Positions 22,901-35,300 of a stretch of 64,000 nt of DNA are shown here, piece after piece. Positions within the stretch are counted from its first letter, which is position 1; every line of letters begins with the position of its first letter. The DNA lies in the NCBI GenBank assembly GCA_033182465.1, contig CP137322.1:1116001-1180000 (forward strand), read 5' to 3'. The notes beneath the pieces are model-generated. The model was not told the origin of the DNA. It did no database searches and was given only the letters and a program-made list of their open reading frames with translations. The translations under genes and the position numbers were made by a program. Source of the stretch: Sanghuangporus weigelae. Taxonomy: Eukaryota; Basidiomycota; Agaricomycetes; Hymenochaetales; Hymenochaetaceae.

Positions 22901-23029
22901 TTGATTTTGCACTCTCTCCAATCCACCTAAATATGCCATTGTCCAATAGGAAATGCAGGACAAGAAAAGAAAAATGACTATCGGTAATAATCCAGTCCGT
23001 CGTGAGCTACTCGTTAAATCGTAAAAACA
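20000..23029. other. 3-kb interval between convergent genes, no gene seen
   Basis: The flanking genes both end here. The first 200 bases are T-rich 3' UTR-like sequence. Plus-strand frames of 60-103 codons between 20406 and 22308 overlap each other in different phases. They show no motif or consistent splice joining. A 13-C homopolymer lies at 21502-21514. Long 3' UTRs or a non-coding transcript are possible but not shown. Confidence 0.45.
21502..21514. repeat. C13 homopolymer tract
   Basis: Thirteen consecutive C, directly followed by TCC. On the minus strand this is a G13 run. It is prone to slippage and to sequencing-length error, so the exact count should not be trusted. Confidence 0.9.
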
Positions 23030-24740
23030 TTATACGGAAGTCTCTGGAATACTAATCGGCGCCTTTTGCTTTGTGATGCTGCTCCCGATCTTCGCGCTTC
23101 CGTCTGATGATGACCACGTGTAATCAGAGCTGCGCGTGGCCGTGGAGTTACTGAATGTCGAAACCGGTACGAGCATGATATCTTCTGGCGGAACGATACT
23201 TAGTCTGGTGGAAAACCTTGTTACATCTGACTCTGGTTTTGCACCTGCCTCGCGCAGGTTAAGGATGAGGCGAGAAAGTAGAGTAGACGTTAGTCTGAGC
23301 GATTCGTGAGTCCAGATAAAGAATAAAAAGGTAGAGGATAGAGGGCGTACGTGTGCGAGAGCACGGAGTTGTTCCCAGCACTTTGTTCAAAGAATGTGTT
23401 CTCGTCCGTCTTGAGAGATAGTAAATAACCGAGCTAGATAGACACTGGCAATGGCTGCTACTTACAAGGAAGAACACAACATTTACTAGGTTCGTTATGG
23501 CCAAAATCCTGGTCAACAGTTGTCAAGTTGGCATTCTGAATGCAGCAAGCGACAAAATTAACCCGTAATACATAGCACCTTCCAAGATTTTGAGAAACTT
23601 CATCAGGATATTATATTAGCCTCGACGTACCATCTCGCATAAGTAGCCTGGATAACTTCGATTGAAGTCCAACTTGCCTGTGTTCTCGACATAGACTCCA
23701 GGTCTTGTAGACAGTCAGAACGAAGATGAGCGTGTCAAAGGTGCCACTGATGAACCAGGAAACTTCGAAAACTGAAACTCGCAGTAAGCATGTACCAAAT
23801 ATAGAATATCAGGCGGATTCAAAGTCATACCAGCTCTTCTATTTGAAATGAGTGTATGAGAACAAGTATAAAACACGGGGATATCAACAACTGACGTTTG
23901 AATTTGTGCTGGAACGCAGGCCCTGAACAGAGTCTGTGGCCCGAAGGACAGGTTTATCGTCCGGACTTGTGCCAGGCCCCACTTAAGAGGAAGTTATCAC
24001 TTCAGGAATGTGAAGGTACCTGAATGACTAGGAAGAACCTACTGCTGAGATGCCGACGGCTACAGTTCCCAGAGGAATTGTTACCCATAGAATCCAAACT
24101 TTACATTGATAAAATGCGTAAACTCGCATAATCAGGAGCACTGGAATCAAAATGAGCGAAATTGACGACAAATACCACAGGAGATACAGCCTGACCGACA
24201 ACAAAAAATTGGGTGATAGTGCTCAACGCGCCAGGAAATCGTGCAAATATCGTGCAGCTTTCAGAAGACTTAGCTATATATAATCATCACTGGAAGAAAG
24301 CTTACGCCTGTGAATAAAGCATTTAGGATTACGCAAAATCACATATAACACGGGTTGACTTGGGACTGACATGATCGTTATTTGGAGAATTGAACAAGAA
24401 ATAGACGATCGGTATATATCCCAGGAGCGTTAGATATCGGTTCAGAATATAGATGCAGGACACCATCGATATTTTTTGCTTCCATACACGTTCCCTCTCT
24501 TGGTTGATTGTGAGAAAGAAGTCGTAATACAGAACAACTGGAAGGTGGCTTGTCAGATCCACACGATCCTTGAGACCGAAAGGGTCGACCCACCTATTGC
24601 CGCTAGGCAATAATACTGAAGTGTTGCGCTTCAGAAATTCAAAACTGTCAGAGTGGATAGCTTATCAAGTATCTTTAGGCTTACATTGACACAAGAGCCG
24701 ATAAAGCGAACGCTCGTTTGTCAATACGGATGTTCGTCAT
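23030..24740 (-). CDS. Seven-helix membrane protein, DUF6533 family
   Basis: A multi-exon basidiomycete membrane protein. Recognisable exon pieces in order: MTNIRIDKRAFALSALVS, VVLYYDFFLTINQERERVW, ILNRYLTLLGYIPIVYFLF, LLIMRVYAFYQCKVWILW, FEVSWFISGTFDTLIFVLTV, GAMYYGLILSLAAFRM and ILAITNLVNVVFFL. They end with LLSRLILNLREAG and a soluble tail closing PISIPETSV. The YDFFLT-INQE-VW start, the RVYAFY helix, FDTLIFVLTVYKT and SRLILNLRE are hallmarks of DUF6533 proteins, a very large Agaricomycete family often likened to receptors. At least seven hydrophobic stretches are visible. Exon borders around 24200-24700 and 23550-23650 are not resolved, so some exons may be mis-joined or partly decayed. 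Ligand and role are unknown. Confidence 0.72.
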
Positions 24741-25712
24741 AATGGTGTTTATGGGAGCGTTTCATGTGGAGGAGCAGAAGCGGAGGTCCTCCAGCTGTGC
24801 CCTTATAAGAGACACGCGAATCGTAACAAAAGGAAGGAGCAATGTTCGAGCCCTCACGCTGCCATAATGCGGGCCGAGAGGGTAACCGAAATCTACCCCA
24901 CAAAGGAAAGACGTTTGATGATCATGAAGGTACAGCCAGAGCTCGACTGAGGAGTCTCGCCGAAGAGCCTATCTGGACCCGTGGCTGCCTGGATCTTGAG
25001 AATACGTGGTACCAGAAGAACAAAGATAGCTCGGCAGCTCCTGATGAGAAGCAAATATGGGAACAACGTCTCGCGGAAGCCATCATCCAGTCCCTTGTTC
25101 TTTCATATCGTAGAGCAGAATAGCGGCGACTGTCTTTCGCTGATGCCGACATGCATTTGCAAACCATGAAAGTCAGTCCGTTGCTTTGTAGACAATATCT
25201 CCTGTTGTCGTCGTCACTACGGCCTAGGCTTTAGGTTCCAAGGTCGCGAATACTGTCATAGTCTGCCTTCAAGCTGTCTTGAGAAGACATTATTTGCCAT
25301 TAATATCGATGACGAAAATACTGCGAAAGTAAGTTATTACATGGATGAGAAGTTCTCAGAAATAGGGCTGATTGGTTCTGGGTACCCGCGAGAATGGCGA
25401 CGGATGACCAGTAGGATGGCAACTTTGGCTCGTTTGATCCATTTCGTATTTCTGCATGTTCCTCACGACGCATTCGAGGCTGAGCGAACGAGACAGATCA
25501 AGCCAGGACCGTGACGTTGAATCCACTGGCAGACCAGAAATATAATATGAAACTCGAAAAAGAGTGGCCGCGGGCGGGATGAGTACGTAAGCGAGTTACG
25601 CGTGACAGGCGAAATAAAAACAAAGCCATCATCGTGTTCAGTCACATCGTGCTTTGGCACGCTCTTCGTGGCCAGACGCGTCAAAACCTCCTTGTTCCCT
25701 CCCCTCACCACA
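24741..25712. promoter_or_regulatory. Intergenic region between divergent genes
   Basis: Lies between the DUF6533 gene (minus) and the nucleoporin gene (plus), so it should hold both promoters. A plus-strand frame at 24842-25123 (93 codons) is Glu/Arg-rich, with a helical end EKQIWEQRLAEAIIQSL. It has no recognised relative and no neighbouring frame, so I did not call it as a gene. Confidence 0.4.
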
Positions 25713-27942
25713 ATGGCCGGACTGAAACGAACAGCTGAAACGCAGCTAACGAGAGACCATGTAGATGATGATGACGATGTTATGGTGAGCAGCTTTTGTC
25801 AATCCTTAGACGACCTCAGCTTACAGATTTCCAGGAGATTGCTCCTTCAGATGGATTCAAGCGAGCAGACAAGTCTATTCTTGCTTCCCGACCGTGCGTG
25901 CATCGAATTATTTGTCTTGCTCTTCTCTGATCTATCACTCGATAGAATGAAAGGTCTACCAAAGCGTACAAACCCAATCGCCACGACGGTCGATGTACCT
26001 AGCTCAAATAATTTTGATGTGCGTTCATTCCGCTTTGTGGTTTACTTGCAACTTACCTCCTCATCCCGTTTGAAGTTTGGACCTACCATCAAGACCTTTG
26101 GCGTTGCCAGCTCTTCCTTCACATTTAGCGCATCAGCCCCTACTTCAGAATCAGTCAACACACAACCAATCACAAATGATTCTCCTTTCAAGTTTTCCGC
26201 CCCCGCTGTATCGTCAACTGCGTCAAGTGCGGCGAAGCAGCTAGCTGGTATGATCGGCTCTGCATCTCAGCCTAACGGAACACATATTGCATCTGCTCTC
26301 GAAAAACCGTCCGCTAGTATACAGAGTGATGCAGAGCTGAAGCACTTCGCTACGCTTCGTGGTCTCAATAAGTCTCTCATTGTACAGATTGCGAGGAAAT
26401 TTGAAGAGGATCCGTACTATGATTTTACCGTGTTTTTGGACCAGTATCGCGAGTTCAGAGCAGACATCGATAGGGAATTCAAGGAGAGTCAGGAGTTAGA
26501 GGGAACCACGTTAAGAAATGGCATATCTTCTCCGTCTTCGTCAAGCTCGAAAACAGCTTCCATCCCTGCCCAAACGTCCTCTACCCTTTCCATGCCTACG
26601 CCTCCCAAAGCATTTGCCGGTTTTGGTGCTCCATCTTCTATCTCCGGTTCGTCTACCTCGAGCGCTACGGGTCCTGCTGCTGGCGGTTTCAAGCCCAATT
26701 TTTCAGCCATACACTCTTCATCAGCGTTGCCATCCCTGTTTACTTTCAACTCTTCCGGCGCTTCCGAAGAGAAAAACAACTCAATCGTATCTGGCTCCTC
26801 TGGTTCCGATGCGAAGTCTTCCCCGTCCGGTACATCTGCGGATCGTCCAAAACCATCCCCGTTCGGTGCAGCTTCGAGCACTTCTTCACCATTCGGCTCG
26901 ACGAGCACATCAGGGCTGGAGAAGCCAGCCACGCCATTCGGCTCAGGAAGTGGCTTCGGTGCTGCATCGTCTCTGGGAAGGTCCAGTACATTCTCGGGCT
27001 CAACTGGGGGTCCTTCAAATATTTTCGGGGGCAGCAGTGCAGGAAGCTCTACTCTATTACCAGCCTTTGGTAGCGCAGGCTCTAGTGCAGGCGGTTTCAG
27101 TTTTGGAGGAGTGAAAACTCCGTCAGCAAGTTTCGGAAGTTCTTCCAGCAGTTTGTTTGGTAGCAAGCCAGCATCCGAAGATTCTAAGGAATCAGATGAA
27201 GCTACTGCGGGGAAACCGGTGGCATCGTCGTCGAAGTTGACTACGAGCTTTGGATCGACCTCCGGTTCTTCTGGATTCTCTTTTGGTTCAACGACTGCGT
27301 CAAGCAGCAAGGACGTGGTCAGTACGTCTGCAGAACCGCCCGCACCAGCATCCTCTGCGTCAGGCGCGGAGACAAGAAGCAGTACTCCAGCATCTGGAGA
27401 GGGTGGTGAAGCTCGTACGGAAGAGACCTCGCCGCAGAAAGTGCTTGGAGAAAACCCAAATGATGTGGAAGGTGAAGGTGAAGAGGATGAGGAAACCTTA
27501 TTTACTACTCGAGGGAAGATCTATAGATTCGGAAAGAAGGATGACAAGCCAGCGTGGATTGAAGTTGGTGTTGGTAAGTGGTTCGGTATCATCGTGTGTC
27601 ATGATGTTCACATGTACGAAAATAGGGATGATACGAATCAAGAAGAAGAAAACCGACGCTTCGATCCGATTGTTGTCGCGAAATACCTCCAATGGGAAAA
27701 TCATGATGGTCAGTAGCAAATGCATCTAATATTCACCCTGAGTCCTTTTTACTGATTAAATTCCATAGAACTTCAAACTTTATACTGGCTTCAGGATCTC
27801 CCAGACTAAATCGATACTGAACTTCGTGGGCCACGATGAGAGCGGCTCGAGCATCACGTATAGAGTTCGCGTAAAGGACGAGGCGGGCGCTACCGAGTTC
27901 CACGAAGCTATCGAAAGTGCAGCGTCTTCCCTTGAAGCATAA
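25713..27942 (+). CDS. Nup2/NUP50-type nucleoporin with FG repeats and Ran-binding domain
   Basis: Mobile nucleoplasmic component of the nuclear pore that promotes importin-alpha cargo release and recycling with RanGTP. Six exons (25713-25784, 25835-25893, 25946-26018, 26076-27573, 27626-27708 and 27769-27942) give 652 aa. The N-terminus KRTAETQLTRDHVDDDDDV matches the NUP50 importin-alpha binding motif. A helical segment FATLRGLNKSLIVQIARKFEEDP follows. A long Ser/Gly/Ala-rich region carries scattered FG repeats such as SPFGSTSTSG, GSGFGAASS and NIFGGSS. The C-terminus is a RanBP1-like domain: LFTTRGKIYRFGKKDDKPAW, then VGVGMIRIKKKK, IRLLSRNTSNGKIMMNFKLY and LNFVGHDESG. The last intron junctions each restore this domain. 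The tail ends near SAASSLEA. It is convergent with the RabGAP gene, 317 bp between stops. Confidence 0.93.
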
Positions 27943-28259
27943 TATTTTCATCATGTATTCCCGTTCTTTTCTTTTCGATGTTTTTCATTCGGCATTTTAC
28001 CCATTCCCAACTTTCTATTTTTTTATTTTGCGCAAACCATCTTAGCCTGTATTTCTCCCTGGCAGTCTTACATATCATGTTTTGATCTCCTGTATTGTCT
28101 TCGCTTTTTAGTCCTGATATACATCCTTGGACAGCGCTCTACAATGCTGTCCGTGTTCCTCATAAATTTACACATTGCGATGTGAGCAAGCACTTTGAAA
28201 GCAACAGATAAGACGAATTCCGCGGTTTGTTTTAAATCAGAAGCACGTCCCAGTTTTCG

Positions 28260-30363
28260 CTACGATCCGAGAAAGTGACTTTGTGCGTTTTGCCAGGTCG
28301 AGTTGAGCACGAAGGCGTGGCTCAAGAGGAGTTCAATTTCGTGGTCGCCCCAGTCCTGCGTGGGTAGACTCTGAAGGAACATGATGATACCCTGCGTCAT
28401 AGAAGTCAACAAAATTATAAACGAAAGAACCTCGGAGCCTCTTGCCTGGAAATCCATTTCCTGCAGCTTCTTACTCCATCTCATGAGAAACGCTGAACAA
28501 ACATAGAGATGGAACTGCGAGAAGGCGTCTGGACCCTCGGCCTATTTTGTGAATTGAGTGCGATCAGTTAGGTGCATCTTTAGGGAGCAATAGAAGCTAA
28601 AGAAACAAGATCCGACCAGGTAGGTGTCCCACATCCTAATAGTGTTTTGAACACTAATTTCGCGCATCAGAAGGCAATTCATCCAGCGAAAGGCAAACTG
28701 CATGAATTCGACGTTCTCAGATTGAAGATGAGCATAGAGAGCCGCTGATGAAGGAGGACGGAACTGAGCGCTCGTGTCAAAGGACGGGGAATGATAGAGT
28801 TACCATCTATGCGAGCGACAAGCTCAGCCATACGTTTGACGCTTCGCTGAATTCCGGGTTGTGCATTGATGTAGTTGTCTTGGATACCATCCAGGAGACG
28901 GCTAAGACACCAGAAGGAGTCAGCTTCAATAGCGCTTAACACGCTTGGTGGGAGTCGAGCGGGGTCGAAATCTTCTGGGTCAGATGCTATATTTCGTCAA
29001 TTAAACACAGGATCTATAGATCGCGAAGTTATTTGAAAAAGACTCACTGATATAAGCCGATAAGAAAACTTGAAAGAAGGGAGTGACCAGATCGTTAATG
29101 CCTTGGACATAACCACTCGCGGGATGTCGGATGGCCCAAACATAGAGGATTCTTTCAATACTCTGTTCGCGCTCATATCAGGACGGAACAAACGGGAAGT
29201 ATGTTTGAGAGAGTTGTTATATACCCTCTGTGTTGCTTCGTACATCCATAATTTGACTCCAGGTCGAGTCCGCGGGACATCTATTTCAATCTGGTGCCAT
29301 ATTTGTTGGTCGAGACCTTCTCGTCCCTTTGCAAATGTGACGTCAACGAGTGAAGCGTACTCGGCCCGTTTACGTGCGAGAGCAGAACATCGCATATCTG
29401 AGTGGAGGGAAAGATGACCCTAAAATATCGGATATTATTAACGAAGGTATTTGGTTTGGGTAAAGTAGTTACACACCAGCAACAGTGGCCAAGCTACGGG
29501 TCGCAAGTCACTTGGAATACCGTTCCACGCAATTTTCCGGAGTTCCACTGCATGCGATAGTTAATTACTATCACCGCATGTATCGATCGAGTCTGCGTAC
29601 ACACCAATATCTACGTCCTCAGCTAGCAAACATTCGATAAATTTGTTACGCCGGTTGGTCCTGATGGACGTCTCTCGTTGCAATTGAGAAGACAGATTCT
29701 TCTGTTGCCCAAGACCAGGGGTTTGCGACCGTTTAAGTCGATTGCGGCGGATGCTGGAAAAAGGATCTTTGGATCTATGAGCCTTCGCAAAAAAAAAACA
29801 TACAGACAAATATGGCAAGAAATACCTTGAACAATTTCTTCCGCGTCATTCCTTACATTCTCGGAACCCCTTCTGACCTTCGCAGTATGGCCTTCTGCAT
29901 CTGTATCTCCTAATTCTATATCTTCAATCTCGAATTCTTCACTTGTTCTGCCGAGTGTGCCGCCAATACTTTCGTGTCTAGTCGTCTGTAACCCATTCTC
30001 TGAAGGCTTATTAACCATTGTCCAGCTCTGCTTATGAGTATGCAAAGTTTCTGGCCTAGGAGAATAAGAGCTCGGACTTGGAGCATTGACATGAGTGTAA
30101 GAAAACGTTAAGCTGCTCGCGGAAGGAGATCTTTTGGGTTTTGGTACTGCTTTGGCTGTTGTTGATGTTGCATCCAAGGTAACCTTGCTAATACTATTCG
30201 ATCTTGCACCGATATGCAGCTTTTGCGAAGAAGATTCTGAATCAGATGCGCTATCCCATGGGTCGTCCTCTGCCCACTCCACCGATGTATATGATGAAAA
30301 ACGAGAAGGTCCATTGATGCCGATATGCGGGCGCGTTGGCGGCATCCGAGGCATTTCGATCAT
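28260..30363 (-). CDS. Rab GTPase-activating protein with TBC domain, Gyp1/TBC1D22 type
   Basis: Stimulates GTP hydrolysis by Rab GTPases; yeast Gyp1 acts on Ypt1 at the Golgi. Exon 1 (29857-30363) encodes a disordered Ser/Pro-rich N-terminus ending KVRRGSEN. The strong donor there skips in-frame read-through sequence and joins AHRSKDPFSSIRRN at 29782. The TBC domain has WNGIPSDLRPVAWPLLLG, then QIEIDVPRTRP with the catalytic Arg finger. GYVQGINDLVTPFF follows with the Gln finger. SAIEADSFWCLSRLLDGIQ, NYINAQPGIQRSVKRM, MFLQSLPTQDWGDHEIELLL and the end SHFLGS complete it. The order, including SFWCLSRLLDGIQDNY, is specific to the Gyp1/TBC1D22 branch. Both catalytic fingers are present, so the protein is likely active. 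The Rab partner is inferred. Confidence 0.92.
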
Positions 30364-31150
30364 AACCCTAGGTTATCGGGCAGCAAAACGCAGTTGCAAG
30401 CAGCTACGACGGAAGTAAAGTAAGCTGTGTGATAGAATGAGTATTGAGGATGGCGGCGACGTGTTTGTTTAAACGACGAGGCAGATCCTTGCAGATCACA
30501 TTCAAGCAAGATCACCAAGATCGGCATGCATGTATGCGCGTCGTCTTTTTACCAGCAACTACGGCCATGTCGCGCACAACATCGTCAAAGAATATTTTTA
30601 CAATAACAAAATACTCTCGTGCAACATCCAAGCAGCAAGATAATCTACAGGGCTCTCAGATGCCAAGGGGCGACTGTGACTGGCAACATCATACTCAGCC
30701 TGTTCTTCGTTTACTGCTTGAAACGCGTAAATCTGCTCAAGGTATCCCCGAGCAAATGAGGCTGCGCATCGTATGGTCTGTCAGCAACGGCCACGCTCCA
30801 GCAATGAATAACAAGATGCCACAGCAGGCGAATGTTATCTTCGTGCGGCGTTTTGTCCGTGTTCTCTCCGTACTCAAGTGCTAACACATATGCGTTCATC
30901 AACGGTAGGAAGACATCGATCTCCTTGTGGTTAGGAAACACATTCATCCATTTCCCACACAAGGCCTCCCTCTGAAAGCCGTGTTTCGCGACAACATGAT
31001 CGGAATACGTTTCCTACCTCCGGATGCCAAGTCAAGCAATCTCTCTGTAGCTGACTCGGTTTTCATTATTTTGCATCTCCTCTGACTTCCGCTCTTGATA
31101 GGAATATCGCCGATTCCAAGTAACGTTTCAATTTTTTGGTGACTCTGCAG
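30364..31150. other. Upstream region of two divergent genes; 5' exons of the next gene may lie here
   Basis: Contains the promoter of the RabGAP gene. It must also contain the start of the plus-strand gene at 31151, but I could not chain exons with confidence. A plus-strand frame at 30444-30884 (146 codons) and a minus-strand frame at 30711-30962 overlap and lack motifs. One possible exon is 31102-31119 (ISPIP), which joins in frame to FIESIRDVC at 31151. Confidence 0.35.
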
Positions 31151-32078
31151 CGTTCATTGAATCCATACGAGATGTCTGTCCCTGCAAGCCAAGTCCTGTT
31201 AATAATTTTCAGCCTGCTTCTTTGGACCCAAGGCCTTCTCTCGCTAGGGAAGGACGGTCCGAAATGTCGCAAAATACTCGACAACCACAGGCACAGTCTT
31301 CAACTCAGATGCAGTCTCAATCATTTCAAATTCCTTCGGAAGATCGGTTCGATTCGACCCTTCAGTGTCTGGACGAGGGAGCTACAATGGTCCCATCTTC
31401 GCAGCCTAATATGATTTCCGACTTACCTATTGATTTTGCCGTGCCTTTTCGCCAATCTGGTCAGAATATCTCCGTGCCCAGTCATGATCAGAGATTGCAT
31501 GCTTATCAGTCTGGAGCGCTCACTCGTCATCAGTCCTGGGCACAGCAAGTCACGCAAATGGACCTATCATCATCTTGTTCATACGCACCTTCCCTTTTTT
31601 ATTCTCAGACGCTTAAGCCATCCGACATACGAGTGGATTCACGACAGCCATCAATTCATAACTCGATAACGCGCGAGTCTGAGATAATTAGATCTGACCC
31701 CAATGCATCTCGTCCTGTGGCCATGCCTACACCTCCTACATCGTCTCAGGGCCCTTCGGCCACAAACATAAACAACGCTAATAGATCTTCGCGCGCGCCA
31801 CTATCAGACGAAAGTGCCGACACTGATGCTATCTCAGCGCTATCGACTAAGCGTCCATTACTCGAATCGCTGTACGAGGCATGCAGGCTTGATAGTGTCC
31901 CGCGAAATGAATTAGAGCAACTTGTCGCACATATCGTGCGCGAAGACGGCTTCGCAGACTTGGTAAGCTTAAAACAGGGTACTGTTATCCCATCAGAACG
32001 ACCGTGCGCTCATGCTGAGGAATACAGCTCCAAAAGATAGACTCCCTGTGGCAATTGAAAGCCATAGCCAACCTTTAA
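31151..32078 (+). CDS. Ser/Gln/Pro-rich hypothetical protein, 5' end unresolved
   Basis: One long exon (31151-31962) is preceded by a good acceptor. It is joined across a 74-nt intron (31963-32036) to a short last exon that reads IDSLWQLKAIANL and stops at 32078. The first residues FIESIRDVCPCKPSPVN contain a Cys-Pro-Cys pair. A long disordered stretch rich in Ser, Gln, Pro and Asp follows. The final 60 residues are helical: RPLLESLYEACRLDSVP, then NELEQLVAHIVREDGF and the end segment. Composition resembles transcriptional regulators, but I see no DNA-binding domain in the part I can read. It may sit in unresolved upstream exons. The first in-frame ATG of the long exon is at 31264, a fallback start. 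It is convergent with the Mga2-type gene, stops 278 bp apart. Confidence 0.55.
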
Positions 32079-32356
32079 TTTTCCACATCTTCTTTGGTCG
32101 TTCCGCAATACCACATTCGCACCTTTTTCACCTCGCTATCCCCGCCGAAATGTCGAATCCTCCCAAAATCGCAGCCTAATGCGAGCAAAGCAAAAGTAGT
32201 ACTATAATAATGTCATAAGAACATATTCGTATGCTTTACATGTACATGTAGGTCTACAAACAAATCCGAACCGATCCAGCGTATCTTTGAATTTATGTGT
32301 ACAAACGTCTATAGACAATAACCTCAAGAATCGTTATGAAGAGTAAAAACAACATA

Positions 32357-35300
32357 TCAAGCAATCGCTCTGAAGCGACTTTTAATATCTTCCCAAGGTA
32401 CGTGTTCGATGGCCACAGAAATAACAGGAAGAGAAGCATATAGCGCCCAAGAGAGAGCCACTATGACAAGAATAATTCAGTGATCACGGAGAGAAGCAAG
32501 AGAAAGGAAGACTCACAAATCAAAATAGGAATCCAGAAAACAATGAGCATACGGTCTTCTATATTCATAATGCAATCAGCATGGATCAGAAACCATAAAC
32601 GAGATAAACTCACCTTTCTTTACGGTCTTGACAGGTGCCTTTATCTTTGGTCGGTACGAATACGCCTGAATTTCCTTTTCGGAGATTTGCAATTGATTCT
32701 GACTATACCCAAAGCGGCGAAGGATCGAGCGAGAAGACGATGGCGTAGGTGCGATCGGCGGTTCGGCCACATCCTCTGCTAGCACTGTCTTGCCACTGAT
32801 CGGTCTACGTTCGGCCTCCATCTGAGTCATCCAGTTTTCCCATGATGTCTGAGACGGATGAATTTCATCTTCTGGGGCCACCCTCTTTTCATCGCTCCTT
32901 TTGTTGTGACGCTTCTTGCGGAACGATGGCCAAGCTTGCATCGGAACGAAGACGGGGAAAATCCACGCCGGTACCCCCGGAAGCTGAGGCATCTGTGGCC
33001 TCAGGTGTGGTGGAGTGATTTGGGCCCAAGCTCGCTGCAGATACGCGGCGAATGTGGCCGCCTGCTTTTCGTCCATAGTTGTATCCTTTCCCGGAGCATC
33101 AGGCATAGTCAAAGCATCCGGAGAAACCACAGTCGCATTGTCGTCATCCTCAGTCGCTGCGTAGGTATCAAAATGATCTTCCGCGCCAGAAGCATCCGAC
33201 ACGGCAGCAGAAACAGGTCTGCTTGACCGACGTGAACGGGGATGACGGGCGCGGCGCCTTAAATGAGTTCGAGAGTGAGATCGGCTTTCCGGGCCTGAGT
33301 CCTCTTCGACATCACCAAAGTTCGATTCGTCGTCACTCTCCTCGGTTCGATTTTCATTAGCGATGCGGGGGGGATCAAAGAAGCCTTCCGAAGCGAGTTC
33401 CAGAGCAGTATAACCGGCCCTTGTATAGATTGATGTGTTAGCACCAGCGTTGATTATCTGACGAGCGCAACAGCGAGAGGCATTAAGAACAGCGGCATGG
33501 AGTGCTGTGTAGCCGTTGATATCCTGTGCATCCAAAGAAATGTCACGCTGAATGAGGAATTCCACGAGCGAAGGGAAGTTCAAGGATGCGGCCAGATGCA
33601 AGAGAGTTTGCCCAGTCTGCGTCGGATGCGAGATTACAGACGTCAAAGATTCCGGTTCTCCAGAATCATTACGCATATCCAAAGATGTCAGGGAGTCAAT
33701 AATGGTCTTCTCGAACTCGGCGTCGTCCCCATGACCCAATAAGAGGCGCCGGGAATCAGGAAGCGCGCTGTTTGCGAGACTCATCATTTGACTGGTGTTT
33801 CCGGCGCTGCCTTGAGAGTCTTGTGAGGTACCAACAATACGCATTGCGATATCCTTCGCATCCTCAATCTTGCCGGTCATCTTCAGACCAACAACTTGCA
33901 AAGCAAGCTCCATGCTAGTTATAGCACGTCAGTCAGTAGAGGATTTAAGAAAGGAAAAAAAGAAAAGGCTACGTACAGTGTTCGGTCAGTCTCATCGATG
34001 TACGTGAACAAGGCAGGAGCTCCTCCTGTCTCCATTTTCAAGCCTTCTAGAGTGACTGGAACGACACCCGGGGTTGCCCTTGGCGGCAGAATGCAGACTA
34101 GAGTATTTTCACTCCATCGGGTAGTCGAGCTTGAGACAACGTCACCAAACATGCAGTTGTACAAGACAGATGGGTGGAAATTGGAACCGAGAACGGTCAC
34201 TTCAATACCACCGAAGGTTGGACCAGACGAAGGAATCAGACGGTGAATCTTTGGCGCAGGTAGAGATGGAAGTGGGGGATCAGTGGGAGGGCGAAGCATG
34301 TTGTAGGATAAGGAAGGAAGTTCAAGACTCGGCGAGGTACCATCCTGCGTGGGGGGAGACGACGGAGCTGTATCAGGCGGTGAGAGAGGGAAGAATGAGT
34401 ATGGCTGCCGGAAGACATCTTGCATGAGCCTGTCTGCGTGCTCTGAAAAGCTTGACTGAGGAGAGATCGGGGACGGGTTAGAGTTGGAAGGAGAGGGGAG
34501 CGCAATATTGCTTTCCCTCCTTTGATGAATGGAAGTTGAGCTTCTAGCATCTGCAAAAATCGAGGGAGCGAAAGGGCTGAAGGGTGTCATCAAGGCTGAT
34601 TCGGCCTGCATGGACGCGAACTCAGGAGCAGTAGTATCGACACGAGGATGTTCCATTATCTCGGATGACTCAGACCGACGGGTTCGACTGACTGCCAAAC
34701 GATCGCTGTCGTAAGGTTTCTGCCGTCTCTTCGTTGAAGAAGCATTTTCCTTTGTACCCAATGGGCGACGTCTAGAAGGAGCCCCGGAGCTTGCTGAGAC
34801 GGGCTCGCACGGAGGAGCCAGTGAAGTATGGGGATTCCAATCGGACTCTGCAAGATACGGCGCGACATGTTGCTTAGAGGCGTTCTTATCGGTTGATTTA
34901 TGATCATCGGTGATCATGATCGGAGGACTCATGCCCTTTCCTACGAGACGGCCACTTGCATCTTTCATCGTGAAGTGGACATTGAATCCCACCTTCTCGC
35001 GATGATGCCGGCAATAGCAGGTGATCCGAAGGGGAAGAACGACAGAGCCACTTGAAAAGTCCAAAGTATCGGGGCAGTTGAATTGTACAATCTTTGACGA
35101 GGAATCGCTATCGCCTTCGTTGGACTCCGAATCAGAACGAGCGGGTCTGACACGAGCTGCGATCTTCCGAGCCACTCGTTTAGCCTGCAACTCAATAAGT
35201 CGGTGTACAAATTAGGATACTATCATTCCGCTTTCGTACCTCACGACCCTGACAAGTGGTACAACTGAAGACCTGCTTTGAAGGATTGGAAGCACAAAAT

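Noticed and set aside
24842-25123. A 93-codon plus-strand frame in the intergenic region before the nucleoporin gene
   Set aside because: It has no recognised motif, no partner exon and lies in a region that should hold two promoters.
26489-27310. A 273-codon minus-strand frame
   Set aside because: It is an antisense shadow of the Ser/Gly-rich FG region of the nucleoporin gene, where repeated codons keep the opposite strand open.
29623-29830. Read-through of exon 1 of the RabGAP gene in the frame ending DLNGRKPLVLG
   Set aside because: It would lose the frame of the TBC domain. A strong GTAAGG donor at 29856 joins KVRRGSEN to AHRSKDPFSS in phase.
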